Source of the DNA: an uncultured Eubacteriales bacterium
GTDB lineage: Bacteria; Bacillota; Clostridia; Oscillospirales; CAG-272
NCBI GenBank assembly: GCA_934402395.1
Contig: CAKRTQ010000016.1
Location: forward strand, 1 to 57,744
Length of the DNA: 57,744 bases
Direction: 5' to 3'
Both the position numbers and the translations under genes were made by a program. Position 1 is the first letter of the stretch, and the number at the start of each line of letters is the position of its first letter. Below, piece after piece: positions 50,579 to 57,744 of this stretch. The notes under the pieces were generated by a model, which was not told the origin of the DNA, did not search any database, and was given only the letters and a program-made list of their open reading frames with translations.

Positions 50579-52078
50579 ATGTCAGAGGCAAAAAAACGTC
50601 CCAATGTGCTTTTTCTGCTTACCGACGATCAGCGTTACGGCACGATCCATGCACTCGGAAACAGCGAAATAAGCACGCCGAACCTTGATGAGCTCGTGCG
50701 GCGCGGAATGGCGTTTACACGCGCGCATATACCGGGCGGCACCGCTTCGGCTGTATGCATGCCGAGCCGCGCGATGCTGAATTCGGGCAGGACTCTTTTC
50801 CACCTTGAGGAATGCGGCAAAAACATTCCGGTGGGCGATACTACTATGGGAGAATGCTTTCTCGGCGCGGGTTATCATTCGGTGGGAATAGGAAAATGGC
50901 ATAACGGGGTCGGCAGCTACGCGCGCAGCTTTGACGGCGGCGCGGAGGTGTTTTTCGGCGGCATGTGGGACCACTGGAACGTTCCCGTAAACGATTACCA
51001 CGCAGACGGAAAATACACGCGCGAGATAGATTTTACCCCCAATTTTACCGCAAATGAAACGCCGGTAAAGGTCCGCGCGGAAAAAATAAGCGCGGGCGTT
51101 CACTCAAGCGAGCTGTTTTGCGATGCGGCGGTCGATTATATCCGCAATTACAACGAAAGTGCGCCGTTTTTTATGTATCTTTCATTCCTTGCGCCGCATG
51201 ATCCGCGTACCATGCCGGAAAAATACCGCAATATGTACGATCCGGAAAAGATAACGCTGCCGCCGAACTATGCCGCAATGCCTGCGGTTTCCTTCGGCTG
51301 GGCGGCAAAGGGGCGCGACGAAAATACCGAGTCGTATCCGCGCCGTCCCGAAAAGATCAGACAGCACATCGCGGATTATTACGCAATGATAAGTCATCTT
51401 GACGACTGCATAGGCAGGGTGCTTGACGCACTGCGCGAACGCGGAGAGCTTGACAATACCGTTATCGTTATGTGCGGCGACAACGGGCTTGCAATCGGTC
51501 AGCACGGGCTTATGGGCAAGCAGAATGTGTATGAGCACAGTGTGTGCGTGCCGCTGCTTATTTCGGGTCCCGGCATACCGGCGGGACGCATTGACGAAAG
51601 CTATGTTTACCTGCTTGATATCTTTCCGACGCTTTGTGAGCTTCTCGGAATTCCCGTGCCGGGATCGGTGGACGGCAAAAGCTTTGCGGGAGTCATCCGC
51701 GGAGACGGCGAGGCACCGCGCAAATCGCTGTATCTGGCATTTCAGGCGCGCATACGCGGCGTGATAGCGGGGAAGTATAAGCTCATTGAGTACCGCACCG
51801 AAAATCTCAAGCTCACGCAGCTTTTTGACCTTGAAGCCGACCCGTGGGAGCGCGACAATCTGTTTGACGCACCCGGCTACGATGAAATAACCGCCGGCCT
51901 CCGCCGCGAGCTGTTCAGGCTTCGCGATGAGTGGGAGGACGAGAAAAACGAATTCGGCAGGCTTTTCTGGGAGCAGTGGCGGCGCTATGAGGATGCCGCT
52001 CTGCACGGAGTCCCCGGACCGAAGGGCGCCTCTATGAGTGCGCAGGTGGGAAGCTGGGGTACCGATCTGAAAAAGTGA
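50579..52078 (+). CDS. Sulfatase (cysteine type)
   Basis: A 499-residue type I sulfatase. The N-terminal metal motif is LTDDQRYGT (Asp16, Asp17), the formylglycine motif is AVCMPSRAML with Cys60 in C-x-P-S-R, and the second metal-site strand is MCGDNGLAIGQHGL. There is no signal peptide, so desulfation should be cytoplasmic. It is not close to the sulfatase at 19.8 kb in its N-terminal signature, which suggests a different sulfated substrate. It ends the five-gene run and follows GAGGAGGCG with the ATG at 50579. Confidence 0.9.
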   Translation: MSEAKKRPNVLFLLTDDQRYGTIHALGNSEISTPNLDELVRRGMAFTRAHIPGGTASAVCMPSRAMLNSGRTLFHLEECGKNIPVGDTTMGECFLGAGYHSVGIGKWHNGVGSYARSFDGGAEVFFGGMWDHWNVPVNDYHADGKYTREIDFTPNFTANETPVKVRAEKISAGVHSSELFCDAAVDYIRNYNESAPFFMYLSFLAPHDPRTMPEKYRNMYDPEKITLPPNYAAMPAVSFGWAAKGRDENTESYPRRPEKIRQHIADYYAMISHLDDCIGRVLDALRERGELDNTVIVMCGDNGLAIGQHGLMGKQNVYEHSVCVPLLISGPGIPAGRIDESYVYLLDIFPTLCELLGIPVPGSVDGKSFAGVIRGDGEAPRKSLYLAFQARIRGVIAGKYKLIEYRTENLKLTQLFDLEADPWERDNLFDAPGYDEITAGLRRELFRLRDEWEDEKNEFGRLFWEQWRRYEDAALHGVPGPKGASMSAQVGSWGTDLKK

Positions 52079-52086
52079 CCGCAATG

Positions 52087-52127
52087 GGGATGTTAAAAAA
52101 CTCAAAATGAGTTTTTTAGCATCCCCG
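52087..52127. terminator. Palindromic terminator
   Basis: GGGGATGTTAAAAAACTCA pairs with its complement around a short centre with one G-T exception. The adjacent 50 bp (GGCATTGTTCTCGGCGG ...) resemble the block beside the copies at 3842 and 4012, so the repeat extends beyond the hairpin. 52128-52281 contains no gene and becomes AT-rich. Confidence 0.88.
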
Positions 52128-52281
52128 TCGGCATTGTTCTCGGCGGTCCGGTGGTGCCGTTTTGCCGCCAAGAAATCTGCAATCGTGATATGCGTTGCAA
52201 TTTTATTGTTCAAATCTTGCATTTTATCAGATATAACAAACAAAACTATTGATATGCAATTTGATTTTTGCAATTTTGATA

Positions 52282-52310
52282 TTGACAAAATCCCAAAACG
52301 GTGATAAAAT
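52282..52310 (+). promoter_or_regulatory. Promoter for ilvE
   Basis: TTGACA (52282-52287), a 17-bp spacer and TAAAAT (52305-52310). The leader is about 40 nt. Confidence 0.8.
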
Positions 52311-52357
52311 ATCATGCGTTAAAGATCTTATCTCACCCGAAAGGCAAGGCATTCGTT

Positions 52358-53392
52358 ATGGAACGCGAACATAAAAATATTGACTGGAAAAACATCGGGT
52401 TCGGGTATATTCCCACCGATTACCGCTTTGTGGCACACTGGCAGGACGGCGCGTGGGACGCAGGAGAACTGAGCCGCGATGCAAATGTGACACTCAGCGA
52501 GAGTGCCTGCGTGCTTCAGTACGCACAAACTGTCTTTGAGGGACTCAAGGCGTACGAAACGGCGGACGGGAGAATAGTCTGCTTCCGCCCCGATCTGAAC
52601 GCCGCGCGGCTGGCAAACTCCTGCCGCCGCATGAAAATGCCTGTTTTCCCCGAGGAAAAATTCCTTGATGCCATAAAAGAAGTCGTTGCGGCAAACGCGG
52701 CATATGTACCGCCGTACGGCACCGGTGCATCGCTCTATCTGCGGCCGTTCATGTTCGGCACTACGGCTGTTGTGGGCGTAAAACCGGCGCGCGAATTTGA
52801 ATTCCGCATTTTTGCCACGCCCGTGGGACCATACTTCAAAGGCGGCGCAAAACCGATACGCCTGCGCGTGAGCGATTACGACCGTGCGGCGCCGCACGGG
52901 ACCGGACATATCAAGGCGGGACTCAACTATGCTATGAGCCTTTATCAGATAGTTGACGCACACGAGCAGGGGTTTGACGAAAACGTCTATCTTGACCCCG
53001 CCACCCGCACGTATATCGAAGAGACGGGCGGTGCTAATTTGATATTCATTACAAAGGACGGCGCACTTGTTACGCCGAAGTCGGATTCGATACTTCCTTC
53101 TATTACCCGCCGCTCGCTGCTTTATGTGGCTGAGCATATGTTGGGTATGAAGGTCGAGGAGCGTCCGGTGGCGCTTTCCGAGGTCGCGGATTTCGCCGAG
53201 TGCGGTCTTTGCGGCACGGCGGCGGTGATATCTCCGGTCGGAATGATATCCGACCACGGCAAAGAGATATATCTTCCGTCCGGGATGGAGAAGATGGGCA
53301 GCGTGACCGAGCGGCTGTACAACACTATCCGCGGTATTCAGATGGGTACCGTACCTGCCCCCGAGGGCTGGCTCATGGAAGTGTGCAAATAA
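52358..53392 (+). CDS. ilvE: Branched-chain amino acid aminotransferase
   Basis: A 344-residue fold-type IV PLP enzyme. Family phrases include VLQYAQTVFEGLKAY, the PLP-lysine region GHIKAGLNYAMSLYQ, EETGGANLIFI and the C-terminal CGTAAVISPVG. It interconverts leucine, isoleucine and valine with their 2-oxoacids. The ATG at 52358 follows CGAAAGGCAAGGCATTCGTT. It is transcribed alone, closed by the palindromic terminator at 53401. Confidence 0.95.
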   Translation: MEREHKNIDWKNIGFGYIPTDYRFVAHWQDGAWDAGELSRDANVTLSESACVLQYAQTVFEGLKAYETADGRIVCFRPDLNAARLANSCRRMKMPVFPEEKFLDAIKEVVAANAAYVPPYGTGASLYLRPFMFGTTAVVGVKPAREFEFRIFATPVGPYFKGGAKPIRLRVSDYDRAAPHGTGHIKAGLNYAMSLYQIVDAHEQGFDENVYLDPATRTYIEETGGANLIFITKDGALVTPKSDSILPSITRRSLLYVAEHMLGMKVEERPVALSEVADFAECGLCGTAAVISPVGMISDHGKEIYLPSGMEKMGSVTERLYNTIRGIQMGTVPAPEGWLMEVCK

Positions 53393-53400
53393 AATGGAAA

Positions 53401-53442
53401 CCGGGGTATAAAAAAACTCAATTGAGTTTTTTTATACCCCGG
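53401..53442. terminator. Perfect palindromic terminator
   Basis: CCGGGGTATAAAAAAACTCA joins its exact complement with no unpaired loop bases, a 42-bp perfect palindrome. It separates ilvE (+) from the ABC operon (-). The arm GGGGTATA is compensated by TATACCCC. Confidence 0.9.
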
Positions 53443-53446
53443 CACT

Positions 53447-54199
53447 TTATTTATTGTACGCGCTGAGGAATGTGCGCAGACGTTCGGTCTTCGGCGCCGC
53501 AAACATGGTGCGCGGGTCGCCTTCCTCGGCGATCACACCTTCATCCATGAAAAGCACCCGGTCAGAGACGTCGCGTGCAAAGCTCATTTCGTGCGTGACC
53601 ACTATCATTGTCATTTTTCGCTCGGCAAGCGACTGTATCACGCGCAGGACCTCGCCTGTCAGCTCGGGGTCAAGCGCAGATGTCGGTTCATCAAAGCAAA
53701 GTATTTCCGGGTCCATTGCCAGCGCGCGCGCGATAGCAACGCGCTGCTGCTGACCGCCCGACAGCTCGCAGGGATAGTTGTTGATCTTTCCGGCAAGTCC
53801 CACATCGGCAAGCAGCGCCTCGGCGCGGCGGCGGTTTTCATCGGGCGCGGAGCGGCGGGTGAGTCCCGGCGCAAGCATTACATTTTCAATTGCCGTATAC
53901 TGCGGAAAAAGGTTGAACGACTGAAACACAAGCCCGAAATGCAGCCTGCGCCGACGCAGCTCCGCCTCTCCTACCTCGTTTTTTTCGTTCCCGTCGAATA
54001 TTATCTGCCCGCCGACCGATATTTTGCCGCTGTCGGCAAATTCAAGCGAGTTGAGGCAGCGCAGGAGAGTGGTTTTTCCGCTTCCGGACGAACCGATCAC
54101 CGACAGCACCTCGCCGGCGGCAAGGTCAAACGATACGCCGCGCAGCACCTCGGTTCTGCCAAAGCGTTTTCTCAGATCTTTAACTTCAAGTATTGACAT
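53447..54199 (-). CDS. Amino acid ABC transporter ATP-binding protein (GlnQ type)
   Basis: A 250-residue ATPase of the polar amino acid uptake family. Walker A is GSSGSGKTT, the signature is LSGGQQQR and Walker B is ILCFDEPTSALDPEL, followed by VTHEMSFARDV. It energises import through the permease encoded just upstream. Gene order substrate-binding protein, permease, ATPase is standard. Confidence 0.95.
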   Translation of the reverse strand: MSILEVKDLRKRFGRTEVLRGVSFDLAAGEVLSVIGSSGSGKTTLLRCLNSLEFADSGKISVGGQIIFDGNEKNEVGEAELRRRRLHFGLVFQSFNLFPQYTAIENVMLAPGLTRRSAPDENRRRAEALLADVGLAGKINNYPCELSGGQQQRVAIARALAMDPEILCFDEPTSALDPELTGEVLRVIQSLAERKMTMIVVTHEMSFARDVSDRVLFMDEGVIAEEGDPRTMFAAPKTERLRTFLSAYNK

Positions 54200-54208
54200 T
54201 TCGGCACC

Positions 54209-54868
54209 TCATGCACGGAAATATGAAAGCTTTTTCTCGATCCTGCCGAAAAGCAGAGTGAGAAGGCCGGAAAAAACAAGGTAAAAAAGTCCTGTCATAA
54301 GCAGTGGCCAGATGATACCCTTCGACTTTATAAATGCCTCGCCTGCCCATATGAGCTCGTAGACCGAAATGACGCGCGAGAGAGAGGTATCCTTGACGAG
54401 AGTGATTATTTCGTTGCTCATAGGCGGGATTATCCGTTTTATGACCTGCAAAAGCACGATTTTGAAAAAGATCTGGCGGCGTGTAAGCCCCAGCACCTGC
54501 CCGGCTTCGTACTGTCCGGCGGGTATGCTTTCGATCCCGCCGCGGTATATCTCGGAAAAATAGCAGGCGTAGTTGAATATAAACGCCGCAAGCACCGCGA
54601 TAAAGCGTCCGCGGCTGCCCGTTCCCCATATGTTGTTGCCGAGAAAAAGCCCCGGACCGTAATAAATGACGATAAGCTGGAGCATGAGCGGAGTGCCGCG
54701 CACGATCCAGACGATGAATTTGACGACTGCGCGCAACGGGCGCAGTCGGCTCATTGAGCCGAAAGCGATCAAAAGCCCCAGCGGAAGCGAGCCCGCAAGG
54801 GTCAGAACGAATATTTCAAGTGTTTTTATAAATCCCTCGGCGAGCGAGGGGAAAACCTGTGTCAGCAT
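54209..54868 (-). CDS. Amino acid ABC transporter permease
   Basis: A 219-residue HisM/GlnP-type permease with about five membrane helices. The EAA-like coupling motif is visible as GQYEAGQVLGLTRRQIFFKI. It pairs with the ATPase nine bases downstream and the solute-binding protein upstream. Confidence 0.94.
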   Translation of the reverse strand: MLTQVFPSLAEGFIKTLEIFVLTLAGSLPLGLLIAFGSMSRLRPLRAVVKFIVWIVRGTPLMLQLIVIYYGPGLFLGNNIWGTGSRGRFIAVLAAFIFNYACYFSEIYRGGIESIPAGQYEAGQVLGLTRRQIFFKIVLLQVIKRIIPPMSNEIITLVKDTSLSRVISVYELIWAGEAFIKSKGIIWPLLMTGLFYLVFSGLLTLLFGRIEKKLSYFRA

Positions 54869-54890
54869 ATGTATCCTTTTTCGGTACCCG

Positions 54891-54915
54891 GGCCGCCGCG
54901 CCGCAGCGCGGCGAC
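54891..54915 (-). other. GC-rich hairpin between binding protein and permease genes
   Basis: CGCCGCGC-type arms (on the minus strand GTCGCCGCGC with GCGCGGCGGCC) pair around a few bases. It lies after the solute-binding gene and could act as a stabiliser or partial terminator, giving more binding protein than permease. Confidence 0.6.
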
Positions 54916-54925
54916 CCTCATCGGT

Positions 54926-55732
54926 TTATTTTCTGATTATTGCTTCCTGCACGCCGTACTTCGCGGCAGTCGCTTCAAGCGAGCCGTCGGCGGAGGCGTT
55001 CTTCCAGAATTCGTTGAATTTTTCGACAAGCACCGAACCCTTGCGGAAGCCGACCACGAAGAATTCTTCCTCGTTCAGCTTTATGCCGAGCGCGAGCTTG
55101 GAGTAGGAGGTCCCCTCGCCTATAAGGTTGCCCGCGAGCAGAAGGTCTATTACGGCGGCGTCGGCGGTCCCGGCGGCTACTTCCATAACGGCTTTGGTCT
55201 GGTCGCCTACCTCGGTATACTTGCAGCCGATAGCATCGAGCTGATCTTTGCCTGCCGAACCGGCTTCAACGGCAAAGTTGAGGGATTTGAGGCTTTCCAC
55301 GGTCTTATACGAATCTACCTTGTCGGCGGGGAGTATGACTACCTGTGCGTTTTTGCAGTACTTGTCGGAAACTCCCATGCCCTCGCTCACCTCATCGGTA
55401 AGCGTCATGCCGTTCCACACGCAGTCTATTGTCTTGCTGTTGAGGGCGCCTATCTTGTAGTCCCAGTTAATGACGATAAACTCAGCGTCAACGCCGAGGC
55501 TCTTGGCAAATGCCTTTGCCATATCGGCGTCAAACCCGATCCATTCGGAGGAGCCTTCTTCCTGATAATCCATCGGGGGGTAGTTGGTAATGCCGATAAC
55601 GAGCTTGCCGTTTTTCTTTATGTAGGCGAGATCGTCCGAGTCTTCCGAGCAGCCCACAAGAGCCACGCTCGCTACAAGCATCAGTGCGGCAAGCACTGCC
55701 GTCAGTATTTTTGTAATTTTGATTTTTTTCAT
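54926..55732 (-). CDS. Amino acid ABC transporter substrate-binding lipoprotein
   Basis: A 268-residue lipoprotein of SBP family 3 with lipobox LVGC (Cys28). Typical phrases are YIKKNGKLVIGITNYPPMDY, IGFDADMAKAFAKSLGV, WNGMTLTDE and GTADAAVIDLL. The bound amino acid cannot be read from sequence. The ATG at 55732 follows AAGAGGAAAAA; the longer frame upstream includes the promoter. Confidence 0.93.
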   Translation of the reverse strand: MKKIKITKILTAVLAALMLVASVALVGCSEDSDDLAYIKKNGKLVIGITNYPPMDYQEEGSSEWIGFDADMAKAFAKSLGVDAEFIVINWDYKIGALNSKTIDCVWNGMTLTDEVSEGMGVSDKYCKNAQVVILPADKVDSYKTVESLKSLNFAVEAGSAGKDQLDAIGCKYTEVGDQTKAVMEVAAGTADAAVIDLLLAGNLIGEGTSYSKLALGIKLNEEEFFVVGFRKGSVLVEKFNEFWKNASADGSLEATAAKYGVQEAIIRK

Positions 55733-55837
55733 TTTTTCCTCTTTTCTTTGCGGGGGAATGAGCCGCCCGCAGGGCTTTTTCGTGCGGTTTTGCTGCGATT
55801 TATTCTGTTTTTTGCTCAACCACTTTAGTATGGTAAT

Positions 55838-55866
55838 ATGATAGCACAGTATCGGCGTTTTGTCAA
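55838..55866 (-). promoter_or_regulatory. Promoter for the amino acid ABC operon
   Basis: On the minus strand, TTGACA (55861-55866), a 17-bp spacer and TATCAT (55838-55843). The leader is about 100 nt. Confidence 0.78.
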
Positions 55867-55992
55867 GTGGTAATTTCAAAAAAATGCAGATTTTTTTCTT
55901 CTTTCTGCATCGCTCCGGGCAGCCAGCCGAAAAAACAGATAAAATTCTTAAAAAATCGTACTATTTATATATACCGCGCGCCCGGCGGATGG

Positions 55993-55998
55993 TATAAT
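55993..55998 (+). promoter_or_regulatory. -10 element for the GH-A hydrolase gene
   Basis: TATAAT with a poor -35 (TATACC at 55970-55975), which suggests an activator. The intergenic region 55867-55992 is AT-rich and otherwise empty. Confidence 0.5.
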
Positions 55999-56040
55999 AG
56001 TATTCAACAAGAGTGGCGCACTGCGCCGGGAGGATACATA

Positions 56041-57456
56041 ATGGACAGACTTACAAAAATCGGTGACGTGCGTGCCAAGAGTGCGCGCGAGGTTAAGACA
56101 TCAAGGCTCGGCATTGGCTTTGAAAAGCTCGACCGGGCGGTGTTTGATCCCGAAAAGGCATACGGACCGCTCGCAAAGATCGGTGTAAAATATGTCCGGA
56201 TCCAGTCGGGCTGGCAGCGCACCGAGCGCGAAAAGGGAAAATACGATTTTTCATGGCTTGACGGCATTGTTGACCGTCTTATTGCCGACGGCATGATACC
56301 GTGGATGAACATAGTTTACGGCAACGAGCTTTACGATGAGCGTGCCGCCGAGGCATACGGCGCGGTCGGCTGCCCGCCGCTTTTCTCCGACGAGGCATTT
56401 GATGCGTGGATCGCCTACGTCCGCGCTCTGGTGATCCACTTCCGCGGCAGAGTGCGCGATTACGAGATATGGAACGAACCAGACGGTCGCGGCACATGGA
56501 AATGCGGTGCCGACCCGCTCGATTACGCGCGCCTTGCCATTCCCACGGCTGCGGCTATACACGAGTCCGATCCCGATGCGCGCGCGCTTCTCGGTTCGAT
56601 GTGCCGCGCCAACATGGTATTCTTTGCCGGCCTTGCAGAGGCGGGAGCATTCGATGTCTGCGATGCGCTGACATATCATTGCTACACACCGAGCGACAAG
56701 GTGATGGCAGACAGCATCCGCTCCATGCGCGCGCTGTGCGACTATTATAAGCCGGGAATGCCGGTCATTCAGGGCGAATCCGGAACGCAGTCCCGCAGCG
56801 GTGGGAACGGTGCGCTCAAGCAGGGCGTCTGGAGCGAGCGAAGACAGGCAAAATATATGGCGCGCCATCTCATTATCGATCTTCTCGGCGGCGCCGAGTT
56901 TGCTTCCTATTTCTCCTGTATGGATATGATCGAGGCGCTCAACGGTAAAAACGGCGACACTGCCAGCTGGCTTGACTACGGTTATTTCGGCGTTCTCGGC
57001 GCGGAATTTGATGAAAACGGCTTTGCGATCGGCGATTACAAGCCTAAAATGTCCTACCGTACGCTTCAGGTGCTCGCATCGGTGCTGGCAGACGAATGGA
57101 AGGTGCAGGATCTGCCCATAATGCCGCGTCCCGATGCCTCAAAGCGCATTTTCGGCACCGACGTCAACGATTTTGAAACGCTTTCTGGTGGATTCCTGCG
57201 TCCCAATGGCAGCCGTGCGTATGTTTACTGGCACGCCTCCGACCTTATGACCTCCGAATACGAGGCGACCGTCACACTTCACGCTGCCGGCTGTCCCGGT
57301 GAGGTCCGCCTTGTCGATCTGCTTGACGGCAGCGTTTATTCTCTCCCCGAGAGCATCGCCGAGCCGCGCGGCGACGGCAGATGGATATTCCACAATCTCC
57401 CCATAAAGGATCATCCCATGCTCCTTACCTTCGGCGATTTTTTTGAGCTTGGGTGA
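56041..57456 (+). CDS. Clan GH-A glycoside hydrolase (GH39/GH51-like)
   Basis: A 471-residue cytoplasmic glycosidase. The clan GH-A acid/base motif is YEIWNEPDGRG and the likely nucleophile is in VIQGESGTQ. KYVRIQSGWQRTE and MIPWMNIVYGN are the barrel strand phrases around them, and a small beta-sandwich ends the chain. GH39 (xylosidase/iduronidase) is the closest fit, but GH5 or GH51-like assignments are possible. The ATG at 56041 follows GGGAGGATACATA. Its last codons and stop (FFELG) lie in a sequence resembling the 110-bp repeat end. Confidence 0.85.
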   Translation: MDRLTKIGDVRAKSAREVKTSRLGIGFEKLDRAVFDPEKAYGPLAKIGVKYVRIQSGWQRTEREKGKYDFSWLDGIVDRLIADGMIPWMNIVYGNELYDERAAEAYGAVGCPPLFSDEAFDAWIAYVRALVIHFRGRVRDYEIWNEPDGRGTWKCGADPLDYARLAIPTAAAIHESDPDARALLGSMCRANMVFFAGLAEAGAFDVCDALTYHCYTPSDKVMADSIRSMRALCDYYKPGMPVIQGESGTQSRSGGNGALKQGVWSERRQAKYMARHLIIDLLGGAEFASYFSCMDMIEALNGKNGDTASWLDYGYFGVLGAEFDENGFAIGDYKPKMSYRTLQVLASVLADEWKVQDLPIMPRPDASKRIFGTDVNDFETLSGGFLRPNGSRAYVYWHASDLMTSEYEATVTLHAAGCPGEVRLVDLLDGSVYSLPESIAEPRGDGRWIFHNLPIKDHPMLLTFGDFFELG

Positions 57457-57474
57457 CGTTTAGCTGTTTCCCGT

Positions 57475-57744
57475 ATTCAGGCTAAGCCGCTTTGCGGCTT
57501 AGCGCGGCGGGGGAAGCAGACTGTCGATTCTCTTAATATGCACCGTATTCAGGCTAAGCCGCTTTGCGGCTTAGCGCGGCGGGGGAAGCAGACTGTCGAT
57601 TTTTAATATGCACCGTATTCAGGCTAAGCCGCTTTGCGGCTTAGCGCGGCGTGGTAAACAGATTGTCGATTCTTAATATGCACCGTATTCAGGCTAAGCC
57701 GCTTTGCGGCTTAGCGCGGCGGGGGAAGCAGACTGTAGATTCTT
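57475..57744 (+). repeat. Tandem 70-bp hairpin repeat array
   Basis: Four units with a period of 70-72 bp. Each carries GCTAAGCCGC / GCGGCTTAGC around TTT (57481-57503, 57553-57575, 57623-57645, 57693-57715), then GCGGCGGGGGAAGCAGACTG and an AT-rich tail with TTAATATGCACC. The array runs off the window end. The repeated parts have no variable spacers. Confidence 0.9.

Noticed and set aside
57475..57744. Regular 70-bp repeats that look like a CRISPR array
   Set aside because: The whole unit is repeated, including the would-be spacer, and no cas gene is present.

Overview
The window looks like chromosomal DNA from a GC-rich member of the class Clostridia, probably an uncultured gut organism near Oscillospirales or Christensenellales. 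That placement is inference. It rests on the rpmH-rnpA-yidD-yidC-khpB-mnmE block, on Firmicutes families (YerC/YecD, KtrAB, ZapA-U32, DUF1292, ECF transporters), on strong AGGAGG-type ribosome binding sites, on near-consensus TTGACA-N17-TATAAT promoters, and on the carbohydrate genes (GH20, a clan GH-A hydrolase, two sulfatases, three sugar-phosphate-isomerase-like proteins). I saw no tRNA, rRNA, CRISPR array, transposase or phage gene.

Layout. 0-9 kb: a beta-propeller-like protein with a sugar isomerase/epimerase-like protein (+), a MATE exporter (-), two paralogous isomerase-like genes (-), a yerC-ktrB-ktrA potassium operon (-) and a lipoprotein (+). 9-14.3 kb: zapA, a U32 peptidase and a membrane protein (-), an RNHCP protein and an esterase (+), and a phosphoribosyltransferase (-). 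14.4-19.2 kb: the conserved rpmH to mnmE block, which stops at mnmE with no mnmG or rsmG. 19.2-25.3 kb: a sulfatase, lepA, hemW, DUF1292 and a candidate structured RNA, bracketed by inverted copies of the same repeats. 25.4-33.7 kb: a 1786-aa secreted GH20 protein followed by a probable radical-SAM RiPP cluster. 33.7-39.5 kb: an AraC regulator, a nuclease-like lipoprotein with a solute-binding protein, and a TM2/lipoprotein/XRE group. 39.5-45.8 kb: a minus-strand cobalamin riboswitch operon. 46-52.1 kb: five co-directional genes (EEP hydrolase, LRR protein, pepT, LRR-metallo-beta-lactamase fusion, sulfatase). 52.3-57.7 kb: ilvE, a polar amino-acid ABC transporter, a GH-A hydrolase and a tandem hairpin repeat that also opens the window.

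Two systems deserve most attention. The first (30.96-33.65 kb) is a compact RiPP locus: a four-cysteine precursor peptide, an attenuator hairpin, an HPr-kinase-like protein, a radical SAM/SPASM enzyme and a PqqD-type recognition protein. The second (39.5-45.8 kb) appears to be a cobalamin capture and import operon. A B12 riboswitch with a downstream terminator controls a small HNH-repeat protein, a putatively sortase-anchored transcobalamin-like protein, a membrane-tethered protein that joins an alpha/alpha toroid to a transcobalamin-like C-terminal domain (the architecture of animal intrinsic factor and transcobalamin), and a complete ECF transporter.

A family of palindromic terminators with a fixed core (AAAAAACTCA-N-TGAGTTTTTT) and variable, compensated outer arms closes most transcription units. 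Two other repeat families (a roughly 70-bp hairpin unit and a roughly 110-bp unit) sit at the window ends, at the broken mnmE junction and upstream of the GH20 gene.
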